Shown here piece after piece: positions 1 to 8,210 of a stretch of 64,000 nt of DNA (position 1 is the first letter of the stretch; each line of letters opens with the position of its first letter). The notes under the pieces are model-generated. The model was not told the origin of the DNA. It searched no databases and saw nothing but the letters and a program-made list of their open reading frames with translations. The translations under genes were made by a program, and so were the position numbers. Where the stretch lies: NCBI GenBank assembly GCA_900114885.1, contig FOUN01000008.1, positions 124,001 through 188,000 of the forward strand, in the 5' to 3' direction. Source of the stretch: Psychrobacillus psychrodurans (GTDB lineage: Bacteria > Bacillota > Bacilli > Bacillales_A > Planococcaceae).

Positions 1-902
1 AATGCATAGCTCGATACTAAAATAGAAAGCAAGAAACCAAACGCTGCAACACCTAAAAAGATTCTCAACACGTTTGCTTCCCCAAAACGACGAACAACTT
101 TATCCACCACGAACAATTGGATAATTACACTGACAATCCCAGTTCCCGTGATCATCCAGGCAATGTCCTGTGGGGATGCGACAAACTGATCATCTACAAA
201 AAGACCTAGAACGGATTCATAGGCAAGTAACCCAAAACTCATCACCAGCGTAATAACGAGCGGGATGAAGTAAGGCTTTTTAAATGATTGAGCAATTTCT
301 TTTACCATCGGTTCTGATTTACCCTCAGGAACACTTACATCCGCTGGCTTACTTTCCTTTAGAACTAAAGTGGAAAAGATAACAGCTACAACACCTACTA
401 ATGCAGAAACGAGAAGGGGCATTTTCAGTCCGTATTCCGCTAAAAACCCACCAATCCCAGGTCCTACTACTATACCTAAAGACATAGCAGCAGATATTAA
501 ACTATTACCTTTTGCACGCTGATCCATTGAAGTAATATCCGCCACGTATGCAAAAATAGCCGGAACTAATAACGCCGCACCAACTCCGCCAATAACACGA
601 GAAACATACAGAATACCTATAGAATCTGAGAAGTAAAATACAAACATAGATAAAGCAAGTCCACTCAGACCAGCAATAATCATAATTCTTCTCCCGTATT
701 TATCTGCCCATTTACCTGCAATTGGAGACATCACAAGCTGTGCTCCAGCAAATATTGATATCATTAGGCCAGCTGCTATCCCACCTTGATCAATAGATTT
801 TAAATAGGCTGGTAAAATGGGAATAATAATACCAAAACTCCCTATCGCTATAAACATATTAATCATTAATACAAATAATTTCTTTCTTTGATCGTTCGTC
901 AT
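1..902 (-). CDS. MFS multidrug efflux transporter (DHA1, NorA/Bmr-like), 3' end cut by window
   Basis: About 300 N-terminal residues are visible; the rest lies beyond the left edge. The protein is a chain of hydrophobic helices beginning with MTNDQRKKLF. Between helices 2 and 3 it has the MFS motif GKWADKYGRR, and in helix 5 the antiporter motif GIVVGPGIGG, which together mark proton-coupled drug exporters of the DHA1 group. An ATG at 902 is preceded by GAAAGAGGT at good spacing, and the other nearby ATG (907) runs into a stop at once. The substrate cannot be told from sequence. Transcribed leftwards, with about 250 bases of apparently empty DNA upstream. Confidence 0.88.
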   Translation of the reverse strand, partial: MTNDQRKKLFVLMINMFIAIGSFGIIIPILPAYLKSIDQGGIAAGLMISIFAGAQLVMSPIAGKWADKYGRRIMIIAGLSGLALSMFVFYFSDSIGILYVSRVIGGVGAALLVPAIFAYVADITSMDQRAKGNSLISAAMSLGIVVGPGIGGFLAEYGLKMPLLVSALVGVVAVIFSTLVLKESKPADVSVPEGKSEPMVKEIAQSFKKPYFIPLVITLVMSFGLLAYESVLGLFVDDQFVASPQDIAWMITGTGIVSVIIQLFVVDKVVRRFGEANVLRIFLGVAAFGFLLSILVSSYA

Positions 903-1147
903 CTCATACCTCTTTCTTCCACAATAGTAATACATAAGCAATAGATTAACATGATTTATCCACTTAAGTAAACAAAGCTAACTTATACCCAATGGAAATC
1001 GGCGGCTAATATCTTCTGTTTACTTATTTATTCAATAAACTCCTCAAACGTAAACTAGAATTACTAGTTAAAATTTATACTCTTCTTAAAAGGAACCTTA
1101 ATATTAGATACACTTAGCCAATAAAAATGCAAGCTTCCCAACAGAGT

Positions 1148-1192
1148 AAAAAAACCGATGTAACGAGAGTGTCATCTACGCTATTTCGGTTC
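1148..1192 (-). terminator. Rho-independent terminator after the DUF3221 gene
   Basis: On the minus strand AACCGA pairs with TCGGTT around a partly paired interior and is followed by a run of T (A-run at 1148-1154 on the plus strand). It lies just past the stop at 1201 and ends the operon that runs 3675 to 1201. Positions 903-1147 hold nothing I can identify. Confidence 0.65.
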
Positions 1193-1200
1193 TTTTGTTA

Positions 1201-1578
1201 TTATTCATTTATCTTTTCAATCGTCTTGGCTGTTCCTTTAGAAGGATATGATTCATCAAGCTCGGTATATCCAACCTTCACTTCATCATATGACTTTAAT
1301 GAATTACGCTGATCCATGGTCAAAGAAAACCAGGTGGCATCATTACCAGATTCCAGTGCTTCTTCCACCGACATATTCTTCGCCTCACCAACCGATAAGC
1401 CACCAATTACTAAAATGGAGGTATCTTGGATATCAATAATAACTCCTTCTATGTAATCTGTTGGTTGTTGTGGTTGAGTTGGATTATCCTCAAAAAACTG
1501 CATAATAAAATAAAAGCTCGCACCAATCGCAACTAATACAATAGCAATCAGTATTCCTACAGTATACTTTCCCTTCAT
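1201..1578 (-). CDS. DUF3221 family protein, membrane-anchored
   Basis: 125 residues. Residues 8-28 form one hydrophobic helix, so the protein is probably anchored in the membrane with the rest outside. The remainder begins YIEGVIIDIQDTSILVIGG and matches the small beta-rich DUF3221 family (YobA-like in Bacillus), whose function is unknown. The start ATG has the strong site AAGGAGG. It follows the 157-residue hypothetical gene by 13 bases in the same direction, so the two are probably co-transcribed. Confidence 0.75.
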   Translation of the reverse strand: MKGKYTVGILIAIVLVAIGASFYFIMQFFEDNPTQPQQPTDYIEGVIIDIQDTSILVIGGLSVGEAKNMSVEEALESGNDATWFSLTMDQRNSLKSYDEVKVGYTELDESYPSKGTAKTIEKINE

Positions 1579-1591
1579 TATAAGAACCTCC

Positions 1592-2065
1592 TTATCTTTT
1601 GCTATCTAGGCGGAAGCCCTCTTCTAAAAGATAAGTTTTTGCTTCGCTATAAGAACCAAAGCTTTCCTCTAAATTATACCCGTGATAGATATTCCATAAT
1701 GTATCTTCTTGTAATAGCGTTAACTTAGAATTTTCTTTGTTTTTCCAAACTTCCTCTACTTCTTCGTCCTGTGGCTCTTCTTCCTCTGTTGAAAGATAAG
1801 TAATCGAGTCTTTAATAATACTTCTAAGCTCATCAGCAGAAGCTTCCCGAATATTTAATAACCCTTTATCGTCAGCTGCTTCATATTGCGGAAGATCACC
1901 TACGTAAACAAAGCCATTTCCATTCGGATGAAGATGATAAACAACAGTTGTTTTTTCATATAAACTCTTTTCGAAATGATAATTAACTCGCTTCATCGAT
2001 ACTTCTTTACGAGTTAGCTCCGTAAATTCTTGAATAATTGCTTCTTTTTCTTCAAATGTTAGCAT
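1592..2065 (-). CDS. Hypothetical soluble protein
   Basis: 157 residues, acidic, with no signal peptide or membrane helix. Residues 105-120 contain a very acidic stretch (EEEEPQDEEVEEVW) that splits the protein into an N-terminal part with the beta-strand text NGNGFVYVGDLP and a C-terminal part rich in aromatic residues. I do not recognise the family. The start ATG at 2065 has GGAAGAGG upstream. It sits between a small membrane ORF and the DUF3221 gene, all leftward, probably one transcript. Confidence 0.6.
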   Translation of the reverse strand: MLTFEEKEAIIQEFTELTRKEVSMKRVNYHFEKSLYEKTTVVYHLHPNGNGFVYVGDLPQYEAADDKGLLNIREASADELRSIIKDSITYLSTEEEEPQDEEVEEVWKNKENSKLTLLQEDTLWNIYHGYNLEESFGSYSEAKTYLLEEGFRLDSKR

Positions 2066-2115
2066 GTGATTCCTCTTCCTATACGTTTTTTCATTTACCT
2101 AGTATAGCACACTCT

Positions 2116-2208
2116 TTATCCTCTTCGCGTCCACCATTCCGCTAAAATAACGAAACAAATAACAACTGCAATTGCTACTGCAAAAAACCAATCTGGTAAG
2201 CTCCCCAA
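2116..2208 (-). CDS. Small single-pass membrane protein, 30 aa, TTG start
   Basis: A TTG at 2208 is preceded by GGAGG at 2220-2216, seven bases away, an ideal site that overlaps the last codons of the dipeptidase gene. It opens a 30-codon frame ending in TAA at 2118-2116. The peptide begins MGSLPDWFFAVAIAVVICF and ends AEWWTRRG: one hydrophobic helix with a positive C-terminus, typical of small membrane peptides. The tight coupling to the dipeptidase stop suggests translational coupling. No homologue is recognised, so expression is an inference. Confidence 0.5.
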   Translation of the reverse strand: MGSLPDWFFAVAIAVVICFVILAEWWTRRG

Positions 2209-2210
2209 AA

Positions 2211-3155
2211 CTACGCCTCCCTACTAATGCGCATCACGAATCTTTCAAAATTCTGTGAAGTAAACCCTTCGACTTCCTCTATTGAATAGCTTTCTAATAA
2301 CTCTCTTACTATATTTTGTGTTTTCGATGCATCTTCTAAACCTACGACAAACTCACTTATCCCATCAAAGTCTGATCCTAACCCTATCAAATGCTTACCA
2401 CCAAGGGATTCGATATGCTCGATATGCTTCAACAAATCCTGTATCTCAACTGACTTTTTTGTATCACCTATAAATGGAGGATAATATACAACATGTATAG
2501 GACTATTTTTAGCGATTAATGCTTTAATCTGTTTGTCGTTTAAATTTCTAGGAGAGTTACATAAAGCTTGTGCATTGGAATGACTTGCCATTATCCATTT
2601 CGCTTTAGGAAGAACATCCCAAAAAGATTGTTCACTCAAATGAGAAACATCAATAATTATATTTTGTTCGTTCAATAAAGACACGACTTCTTCTCCAAAT
2701 GGTGTTAATCCAGTACTAGATTCTTCAGAAGAACCATCGGCTACTTTGTTTGGTCCATTCCATGTAAGTCCAACTAATTTCACACCATGAGATAGTAATA
2801 GTTTCAGCTTATGCATATCTCCATCTATCATATCCAGTCCTTCTATCGATAAGACTGCTCCTATTTGTCCTTCTTTTAGTGATCCAAGCTGCTCCCATTC
2901 ATATATGGGGATAATATTGTCATCCTTCCCCACAATTTCTCTGTGGAAAATTTCAATTTGACGAATTGCCTCCAAGAATAACTGTTCTTTAGGAAAACCT
3001 TCCGAAACAAATACTGCAAACACTTGAAGCGCAATTCCCCCTACCTCCAACGCTTTTTTACTAGCTTGAAGTTTTGGAGAATCGGCAAATGAAATAGTAT
3101 TCTCTGCTTGCGCTAATTTGTATAGTACATCACAGTGTAAATCATAAACTTTCAT
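2211..3155 (-). CDS. Membrane dipeptidase-type peptidase, family M19
   Basis: 314 residues. It has the family M19 (renal dipeptidase-like) zinc-site motifs: HCD near the N-terminus (DLHCDVLYKL), SIEGLD in the middle, DVSH, then MASHSNA and GLGSDFDG near the C-terminus. These enzymes cleave dipeptides with an unusual C-terminal residue. Despite the name, no signal or membrane segment is present, so it is probably cytoplasmic. The start is the ATG at 3155, with GGGGGAGGGTAAG directly upstream, rather than an earlier in-frame codon inside the DinB gene. It follows that gene by 19 bases. Confidence 0.88.
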   Translation of the reverse strand: MKVYDLHCDVLYKLAQAENTISFADSPKLQASKKALEVGGIALQVFAVFVSEGFPKEQLFLEAIRQIEIFHREIVGKDDNIIPIYEWEQLGSLKEGQIGAVLSIEGLDMIDGDMHKLKLLLSHGVKLVGLTWNGPNKVADGSSEESSTGLTPFGEEVVSLLNEQNIIIDVSHLSEQSFWDVLPKAKWIMASHSNAQALCNSPRNLNDKQIKALIAKNSPIHVVYYPPFIGDTKKSVEIQDLLKHIEHIESLGGKHLIGLGSDFDGISEFVVGLEDASKTQNIVRELLESYSIEEVEGFTSQNFERFVMRISREA

Positions 3156-3174
3156 CTTACCCTCCCCCAAATAT

Positions 3175-3675
3175 TTACTCAGGCGCCTCTTCACCAAATG
3201 CAAGCCATTCGTCCTTTGATGGTCCGTACATTCCCGGAACTGATAATCCGGCTTGTCGCATTAGTATCGTCATCTGCCCACGGTGATGTATTTGATGGTA
3301 GATTAATGTTTGCAATACAGTTGCAACAGTCCATAGTTCTCCGTACATATCTTGTTCTTCTAGAAGGCTTTCGTTCGTCCATTGTTCTTTTATAGCCTTA
3401 ACAATAGAATTGCTAGATTGTCTATATGCCTCCACCATTTCTTTCGTCGTCAATGGCTGAGGTGTTTCATGCGGAGTTGCAGAAAACTCCAACCCAGTTC
3501 TTCCTATCATTTCATCTATACTAATAACAAGATGCCATGCAAGTGTTCCAAGTGTACGACTGTCTTCAGACACTCTTTGTTGTAATGACATATCTGTCAA
3601 AGCTTCTAAAACTTTCAGTGTTGAATCACTTTCATGCTGCCAAACAGTTAAAAAATCTTCTAGGTTTCTAATCAT
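3175..3675 (-). CDS. DinB family protein
   Basis: 167 residues forming a predicted four-helix bundle of the DinB/YfiT superfamily. The three metal-binding histidines are visible: H in GTLAWHLV near residue 48, and the pair in YHQIHHRGQ near residue 125. Members act as metal-dependent thiol transferases or damage-induced proteins; no substrate can be assigned here. The ATG at 3675 is chosen because GGAGG lies seven bases upstream; the ATG six bases earlier is too close. First gene of a leftward operon with the M19 peptidase. Confidence 0.8.
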   Translation of the reverse strand: MIRNLEDFLTVWQHESDSTLKVLEALTDMSLQQRVSEDSRTLGTLAWHLVISIDEMIGRTGLEFSATPHETPQPLTTKEMVEAYRQSSNSIVKAIKEQWTNESLLEEQDMYGELWTVATVLQTLIYHQIHHRGQMTILMRQAGLSVPGMYGPSKDEWLAFGEEAPE

Positions 3676-3700
3676 GTTCATTCCTCCAAATAATATTATG

Positions 3701-4008
3701 TTAATCAATTTCATATTTACCTGTTTAAAATAAAAATACAATTTTTTATTCGCTTTTTCTAAAAAGGTCGATCTTGTTGATTGAAAAGTGGAAGGCGGCG
3801 ACTACAACGAGAACAAATCGAGCTGAAAACTCCGCAGGAAAGAAATTGATCGAACTTTTTTGACCAATGTCTTTGCGACGAGTATCCGAGGAGCATATGT
3901 TTTAGTGACGAGGAGATTGAAGCCATCCCGCGGAAAGCGTCCGGCTAGAGCAGAAATCAACGTTGTACGGATTTCACTAATTAATAACTTTTATGAAATT
4001 AACTCATG
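3701..4008. repeat. Dispersed intergenic repeat, family A, copy 1
   Basis: The core at about 3775-3985 shares long blocks with 55655-55853 and 6905-7040: GGCGGCGACT, CCGCAGGAA, TCTTTGCGACGAGTA, GAGCATATGTTTT, ACGAGGAGATTGAAGCC and a closing CGGAAAGCGTCC. The core is flanked by inverted ends, ATCAATTTCATA at 3703 and TATGAAATTAACTCATG at 3992, which are also found around the copy at 55.6 kb. No ORF is present. The element fills the gap between divergently transcribed genes. Confidence 0.7.
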
Positions 4009-4124
4009 TAATTAATTTCGTCACTTGTTATAAATAATCCTGCCACCAACAAAATACCTTTCAAATAGATATTGTAGTTTAGTTCTGATATACTAAAGGA
4101 CAGACAATAAGAGGACGTGAGCGA

Positions 4125-4499
4125 ATGATTAAAATTGAATTACCAAAACCAACTGTAACGATCACCCAGCGTGAACAAGTACTAAAAGAAGGCGACATAG
4201 AAATTCCAGCAATTCATGGATTTATCGACTTCCATCAAATTCCTCGTGATAAAGGTGGCATATTCTTTTTCTATAATAAGAATGATGAACTTTTATTCGT
4301 TGGTAAAGCGCGTAAAATTAGACAACGTATAAAAAAACACTTTGAAGACAATGTATCTCCGATGATTAAACATCGAGATGAAGTGTACAAAATCAGTGTT
4401 TGTATTGTAGAAGAGGCAATGGATCGCGAAATTTATGAAACATATGCAATCAATACTCAAAAAGCGAAATATAATATCGACAAAGCATTTTTTAGATAA
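4125..4499 (+). CDS. GIY-YIG nuclease-domain protein
   Basis: 124 residues. Residues 44-72 read GGIFFFYNKNDELLFVGKA followed by RKIRQRIKKHF, the GIY-YIG fold seen at the N-terminus of UvrC; Bacillales carry short stand-alone versions often labelled nucleotide excision repair endonuclease. The usual GIY/YIG tyrosines are altered (GIFFFY, FVGKA), so catalytic activity is uncertain. A Glu-rich C-terminal helix follows. The ATG has GAGGACG upstream. It is a single-gene unit ended by a strong terminator. Confidence 0.75.
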   Translation: MIKIELPKPTVTITQREQVLKEGDIEIPAIHGFIDFHQIPRDKGGIFFFYNKNDELLFVGKARKIRQRIKKHFEDNVSPMIKHRDEVYKISVCIVEEAMDREIYETYAINTQKAKYNIDKAFFR

Positions 4500-4503
4500 G
4501 ATG

Positions 4504-4539
4504 AAATCCCATGTTCTCCAAAAGAGGACATGGGATTTT
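4504..4539 (+). terminator. Terminator after the GIY-YIG gene
   Basis: AAATCCCATGTTCTC pairs with GAGGACATGGGATTT across a short CAAAA loop and is followed by TTTTCTCTG. It lies four bases past the stop codon. Confidence 0.85.
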
Positions 4540-4544
4540 CTCTG

Positions 4545-4680
4545 TCTAGCTCCAGCTCCTAGCCCGCCTGAATCGCTTTAGGATTTCAGCGCTTGACGGA
4601 GGCCCACAGGATGTGGTTCAGTCAGTCGTCTCAACACGATGTCGCAAACTTAGACTGACTTCCAATACATAGGTGCATAC
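4545..4680. repeat. Dispersed intergenic repeat, family B
   Basis: Starts with TGTCTAGCTCCAGCTCCTAG and contains GCGCTTGACGGAGGCCCACA, then GTCGTCTCAACACGATGTCG and a closing TTAGACTGACTTCC that pairs with the earlier GGTTCAGTCAGT. From memory, this layout is common between genes in Bacillales; only one copy is in this window. No ORF. It separates the GIY-YIG terminator from the end of the reductase gene. Confidence 0.5.
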
Positions 4681-4686
4681 ACTTTT

Positions 4687-5679
4687 CTATTTTACTTCTT
4701 CAAAAATACTCGTACTATGCTTTGGTTGTACTCGAGCTTTCGGATCTATGAATGCTTTAATATGGCTTATAGCAATTGGAACCTCTCCAAAGCCTACGGC
4801 AATCAGTTTTACTTTCCCATCATGCGTACAAACATCACCCGCAGCATATATTCCTTCAACACTTGTTTCCATTTTTTCATTGACTACTACAGAATTTTTC
4901 TCCATTTCCAGACCCCATTCCTTTAGAGGGCCTAGTGAAGCAACGTTTCCGTAGTTCACTAAAACATGGTCTACTGCGATTCTTTCTTCAGCTTTATCTT
5001 TACTGACAATCACGACTTCTTGAATTTTTTCACCATCACCAGTTACTTCTTTTATGCCATATGGTGTTTTTACTTCAACAGACGAGTTTTGAAGCTGTTG
5101 AATAGTCATTTCATGTGCAGTAAATTGCTCCCTACGATGACAAATGGTTACCTTTGAAGCAACACCCTCTAACATTAATGACCAGTCGAGTGCTGAATCT
5201 CCTCCACCTAATACAAGAACATCAGAATCTCTAAAAGCCTCTAAACTCTTTACCTTGTAATGAAGGTTTTTCCCATCGTACTCGGCAACTCCTGGAACGT
5301 TTAACTTACGCGGCTGAAATGAGCCTATCCCAGAAGTTAATAGAATAGTTTTAGAATAATGCACATTCTTATCTGTTGTTAGTGCAAAGTAATCTGGTAG
5401 TTTCTCAAGCGCTATTGCTGTTTCCTCTAAGCAAATGGTTGGATTACTATATGCAGCCTGCTCCTCTAAATTTGCCACTAAATCCTTTGCTAATATCTTT
5501 GGAAGTCCGCCAATATCATATATATATTTATCAGGATAGAGCTCCATCAATTGACCGCCTAGTTGTGGAAGGCTATCGATAATTTTCACCTTCAAATCAC
5601 GTAACCCACCATAAAACGAAGCAAACAAACCTGTGGGACCACCACCAATAATCGTTACATCGTATAATTCACCATTCAT
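4687..5679 (-). CDS. yumC: Ferredoxin-NADP reductase, thioredoxin-reductase-like (YumC type)
   Basis: 330 residues, the usual length for this family. The FAD-binding GGGPTG is at residues 12-17 and the NADP-binding GGGDSA near residue 160, followed by CHRREQFTAHE. The second FAD site, GIYAAGDVC, is near residue 285. The redox CxxC of thioredoxin reductase is absent, which marks the ferredoxin/flavodoxin reductase group. It moves electrons between NADPH and ferredoxin in the cytoplasm. Single gene; ATG with GAGGTG upstream. Bacilli often have two paralogues, so the symbol is tentative. Confidence 0.9.
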   Translation of the reverse strand: MNGELYDVTIIGGGPTGLFASFYGGLRDLKVKIIDSLPQLGGQLMELYPDKYIYDIGGLPKILAKDLVANLEEQAAYSNPTICLEETAIALEKLPDYFALTTDKNVHYSKTILLTSGIGSFQPRKLNVPGVAEYDGKNLHYKVKSLEAFRDSDVLVLGGGDSALDWSLMLEGVASKVTICHRREQFTAHEMTIQQLQNSSVEVKTPYGIKEVTGDGEKIQEVVIVSKDKAEERIAVDHVLVNYGNVASLGPLKEWGLEMEKNSVVVNEKMETSVEGIYAAGDVCTHDGKVKLIAVGFGEVPIAISHIKAFIDPKARVQPKHSTSIFEEVK

Positions 5680-5702
5680 ACCATTTCACCTCATAACTAT
5701 TT

Positions 5703-5935
5703 ATCCCGCATTAACGGGTAGGCCGATTAAAGTTCACCACGTCCTACAGCAACCTCGGCACTAGTATGTCCTGTACGTCGTAAGACTTGCGCTTCCTAAG
5801 TAACTAACAACAATGGGAGATTACTGACCGTAAAAGCCCATGTGATTCAACTAACAATCAGCGAGGATAAAGAAAACCCAACTGATTGAAGTTTCACTCT
5901 GTACTTATATTATTTGATGTACAGTACACAATGAT
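5703..5935. repeat. Dispersed intergenic repeat, family C
   Basis: Contains the small hairpin CCCGCATTAACGGG followed by TTAAAGTTCACCACGTCCTA, then GTCCTGTACGTCGTAAGACT and, towards the end, ATGTGATTCAACTAACAATC. From memory, this is another repeat type found between genes in Planococcaceae and other Bacillales. It has stem-loop potential but no ORF. It lies upstream of the reductase gene and downstream of the DCC gene (both leftward), so it may be in the reductase leader or carry a processing site. Confidence 0.45.
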
Positions 5936-5941
5936 GCATTG

Positions 5942-6331
5942 TCACAGAAATCTATTTCGTATCTCAGGTGGTGGAATCATACAGCTATCTTTTTTCCCAA
6001 ACCATGCATAACGATTTTTCGCTATAAATTTATATACTATGTTGCGTATAGGTTTTGGAATTACCTTTAGCACATATAAACAACTCCAAAGTCCATTTAA
6101 ATGTCTGCTAATTTGGAGTGCAGCATCTGAGGAGTAATACACCTTATGTTGGTCAATAACTAATATACTATCCAAAGTGTCAGGTACAGCATACTCACGT
6201 TTGAACTTTGCCCCAATATCACTTTGTTGCGCTGCAAACTGAAAATAACCTTTTGGATCTCGTTTAATTATAAACTGCACACTTGCATCACAAAAATTGC
6301 ACTCTCCATCAAACAAAACAATAGCTGGCAC
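5942..6331 (-). CDS. yuxK: DCC-family thiol-disulfide protein (DUF393)
   Basis: 129 residues. The N-terminus has the family hallmark DGECNFCD (residues 7-14), a DxxCxxC redox motif, followed by FIIKRDPKGYFQFAAQQSD, typical of DUF393/YuxK proteins. They are predicted thioredoxin-fold oxidoreductases; the partner is unknown. The C-terminus ends with the usual RYAWFGKKDSCMIP segment. It is a single leftward gene. The start ATG at 6331 has the site AAAGGAGTGG. Confidence 0.85.
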   Translation of the reverse strand: MPAIVLFDGECNFCDASVQFIIKRDPKGYFQFAAQQSDIGAKFKREYAVPDTLDSILVIDQHKVYYSSDAALQISRHLNGLWSCLYVLKVIPKPIRNIVYKFIAKNRYAWFGKKDSCMIPPPEIRNRFL

Positions 6332-6485
6332 AGGGATTCCACTCCTTTCCCCTAGTGTACTATAATCACTTCTGAAATGCGCTTAATCGGCTTTCTAAAT
6401 ATTTTATCTTTTCTTTACATAAACTAAATATTTCAATCTCAAGACAAAAAAACTGGGCAAAAAGATGACCTGTCCTTAAAGGTCA

Positions 6486-6630
6486 AAACCTGTTTCAATC
6501 GTTTTCGAAGGGCTTTGGACAGACATTTTACCGAGTGAATTTTTAGGGATGCTGGTTGGTTGTGACGGACGTCCCAACCAACCAGCATCCCTTTTTTTCG
6601 GTAATCTTACAACCCTCAGAAACAGGTAAG
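6486..6630 (+). other. Large nested hairpin ending in a terminator-like T-run
   Basis: Three inverted repeats are nested. The outermost is ACCTGTTTC (6488-6496) with GAAACAGGT (6619-6627). The next is TTACCGA (6528-6534) with TCGGTAA (6598-6604). The inner one is a perfect 17-bp stem, GGGATGCTGGTTGGTTG (6546-6562) with CAACCAACCAGCATCCC (6575-6591), followed by seven Ts. There is no gene upstream on the plus strand that would need a terminator. It could be an unannotated small RNA, or a dispersed palindromic element. The surrounding 6332-6900 shows no ORF. Confidence 0.5.
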
Positions 6631-6904
6631 TGCGTTTTTGGATAACTAGAGAAAAGATACTTTCTTATTCATAGAGCAAGCTCACAAACATGCAATTTAG
6701 TGAGCTATTTCGATTCTTTATTTAGTAACTACTTACTATCTCTCTTTATTTCTACTAGTAAAAAAGGAATTCTACTTTCATCACACTTCATAACAGAATA
6801 GTACCTTTGATTAAATAGATCGTTTTATCACTATATTAATTTTGACCACTATTATCATCTTAGCGATAGCCTATGCATAATCTTTTTGCCTGCATACTAC
6901 ACAT

Positions 6905-7040
6905 TATATTGATTGTAGTGCAAGGCGGCGACTCCAGCAGGAACAGCCACGGGCTGAAAGCCCCATAGGAACGTAGTGACGAGAAGATTGAAGCCGTGCC
7001 TGCAGAACGGCGTCCACCTGTAATGGAAATCACAGTATTA
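6905..7040. repeat. Dispersed intergenic repeat, family A, short copy 2
   Basis: Shares GGCGGCGACTCCAGC, GAACAGC, CTGAAAGCCCC, GACGAG, AGATTGAAGCCGTGCC and GGAAATCA with the copies at 3.8 and 55.7 kb, but lacks their internal hairpin and the outer inverted ends. About 130 bases. It lies downstream of nothing in particular, between the nested hairpin and the yteA gene end. Confidence 0.65.
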
Positions 7041-7142
7041 TTCATACACTCAAGTATCATGAACCTAGTGTTCACCGGATATTACTTACCTCAAAAAATG
7101 CCCTTAAGTCCAGTAAGAACTTTAAGGACACCTCTATCCATT

Positions 7143-7628
7143 TCACTGCTTGTCTTGTGGTGTATCAGATGAACCAACCTCTTCTAGTATCTCAAAGCTG
7201 TTGGAATAATCGCGAAGTCTTTCGTCTTCGTCCTCCACCGGCTGATCTGTTGTAGAATTTAAGAGTGATTCTTCTACCGGACGAATTTCTTCATTGACCT
7301 GTTGATGAGCATGTTCTACACAAGTCAGAGCTGTAGGAATTGCCTCTAAACGAGCGAGTGAAATTTCTTCTCCACACTCCGTACATTTCCCGTATGTACC
7401 ATCCTTTATAGCAGTTAATGCTTTTTCAATATCTACCATTTCCTCGTCAAAATGTCTATTTAATGCCAGCCGAGTATGTTGATCAGTTAAATCCGTCGCA
7501 TTATCTGCAGGGTGATTATCATAATTAGATAACTCAGTCGTTTCAAACTCTTCTTCATTTTGCTTCTGGTGCTCTAACTCTTCAAAACGCTTTTCTAATG
7601 TATTTTTTAATTTATCGTATTTTGTCAT
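7143..7628 (-). CDS. yteA: YteA-type DksA/TraR zinc-finger protein
   Basis: 161 residues. A long charged coiled region (1-75) leads into the zinc finger CTECG at 82-86 and TCVEH at 102-106, giving Cys82, Cys85, Cys103 and His106 as likely ligands. This matches the Bacillus YteA family of DksA-like proteins found in spore formers. The text NHPADNATDLTDQ near residue 39 is a family signature. Function is unknown, possibly sporulation-related or acting on RNA polymerase. ATG at 7628 with AAGGAGG upstream. Single leftward gene. Confidence 0.88.
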   Translation of the reverse strand: MTKYDKLKNTLEKRFEELEHQKQNEEEFETTELSNYDNHPADNATDLTDQHTRLALNRHFDEEMVDIEKALTAIKDGTYGKCTECGEEISLARLEAIPTALTCVEHAHQQVNEEIRPVEESLLNSTTDQPVEDEDERLRDYSNSFEILEEVGSSDTPQDKQ

Positions 7629-7667
7629 TTAAATTCCTCCTTGGGTTACTTAAGGATTACCCAAAAA

Positions 7668-8126
7668 TCAGCGAAATAAAACAACTTGCACATCTACCTT
7701 TAATACAAGCAAATACGAATACAGTTGCATACGATGATGAACTAAGTGATTCATAATTTGCAGAAACCACTCTCCTGTACGATATTCACTCCCCCAATAG
7801 GTTGTAAAACCCTTTGAGAGTGCCTCTTCGGTATGTTTTTCTATGTGCTTCATAACCTCCTGGATACCTGCCAGAAATTGTTCTTTTGCATCTTGTAAAT
7901 TGACTGGTTTACTTTCTTCATAATACAGCCGCATTTCATCTAAGTTATATCCTTTGCAAATAAGTAAATCTGCCTGTGGAATTTGCGCAAGGTGCACACA
8001 AACCTCCCAAACAGTCATTTTATTTTCAATAGGACGTTTAGAAAGTAACTTTTCGTCTATATAATCAAATAACTGTGTTATTGTACCTGAGATATAATTT
8101 AATTGGCTTATCATAGAGTGAATCAT
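7668..8126 (-). CDS. DinB-superfamily protein
   Basis: 152 residues, predicted four-helix bundle. Metal-ligand-like histidines occur in EVCVHLAQ near residue 49 and in MNHLVHHRMQ near residue 130, the DinB pattern. No substrate can be assigned. The first ATG (8126) has AAGGTGAG a few bases upstream and is preferred over the Met four codons later. The last residues (VQVVLFR) look divergent from the family but the frame is intact. Divergent from the HD nucleotidase gene at 8211. Confidence 0.72.
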   Translation of the reverse strand: MIHSMISQLNYISGTITQLFDYIDEKLLSKRPIENKMTVWEVCVHLAQIPQADLLICKGYNLDEMRLYYEESKPVNLQDAKEQFLAGIQEVMKHIEKHTEEALSKGFTTYWGSEYRTGEWFLQIMNHLVHHRMQLYSYLLVLKVDVQVVLFR

Positions 8127-8210
8127 TTTATCTCACCTTCAATTCAGAGTGTTTTAGTATGGTATTTTTTTGTTTTTCCAGTATGATTAATAATAAGGGA
8201 GTGTTTGTTA

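Noticed and set aside
1127-1312. Plus-strand 61-codon frame
   Set aside because: It runs through the DUF3221 terminator and the antisense of that gene, with no ribosome site.
3191-3585. Short frames on both strands within the DinB gene
   Set aside because: They are shadows of the DinB coding sequence.
4687-5679. Thioredoxin reductase
   Set aside because: The redox CxxC is absent; the pattern fits ferredoxin-NADP reductase.
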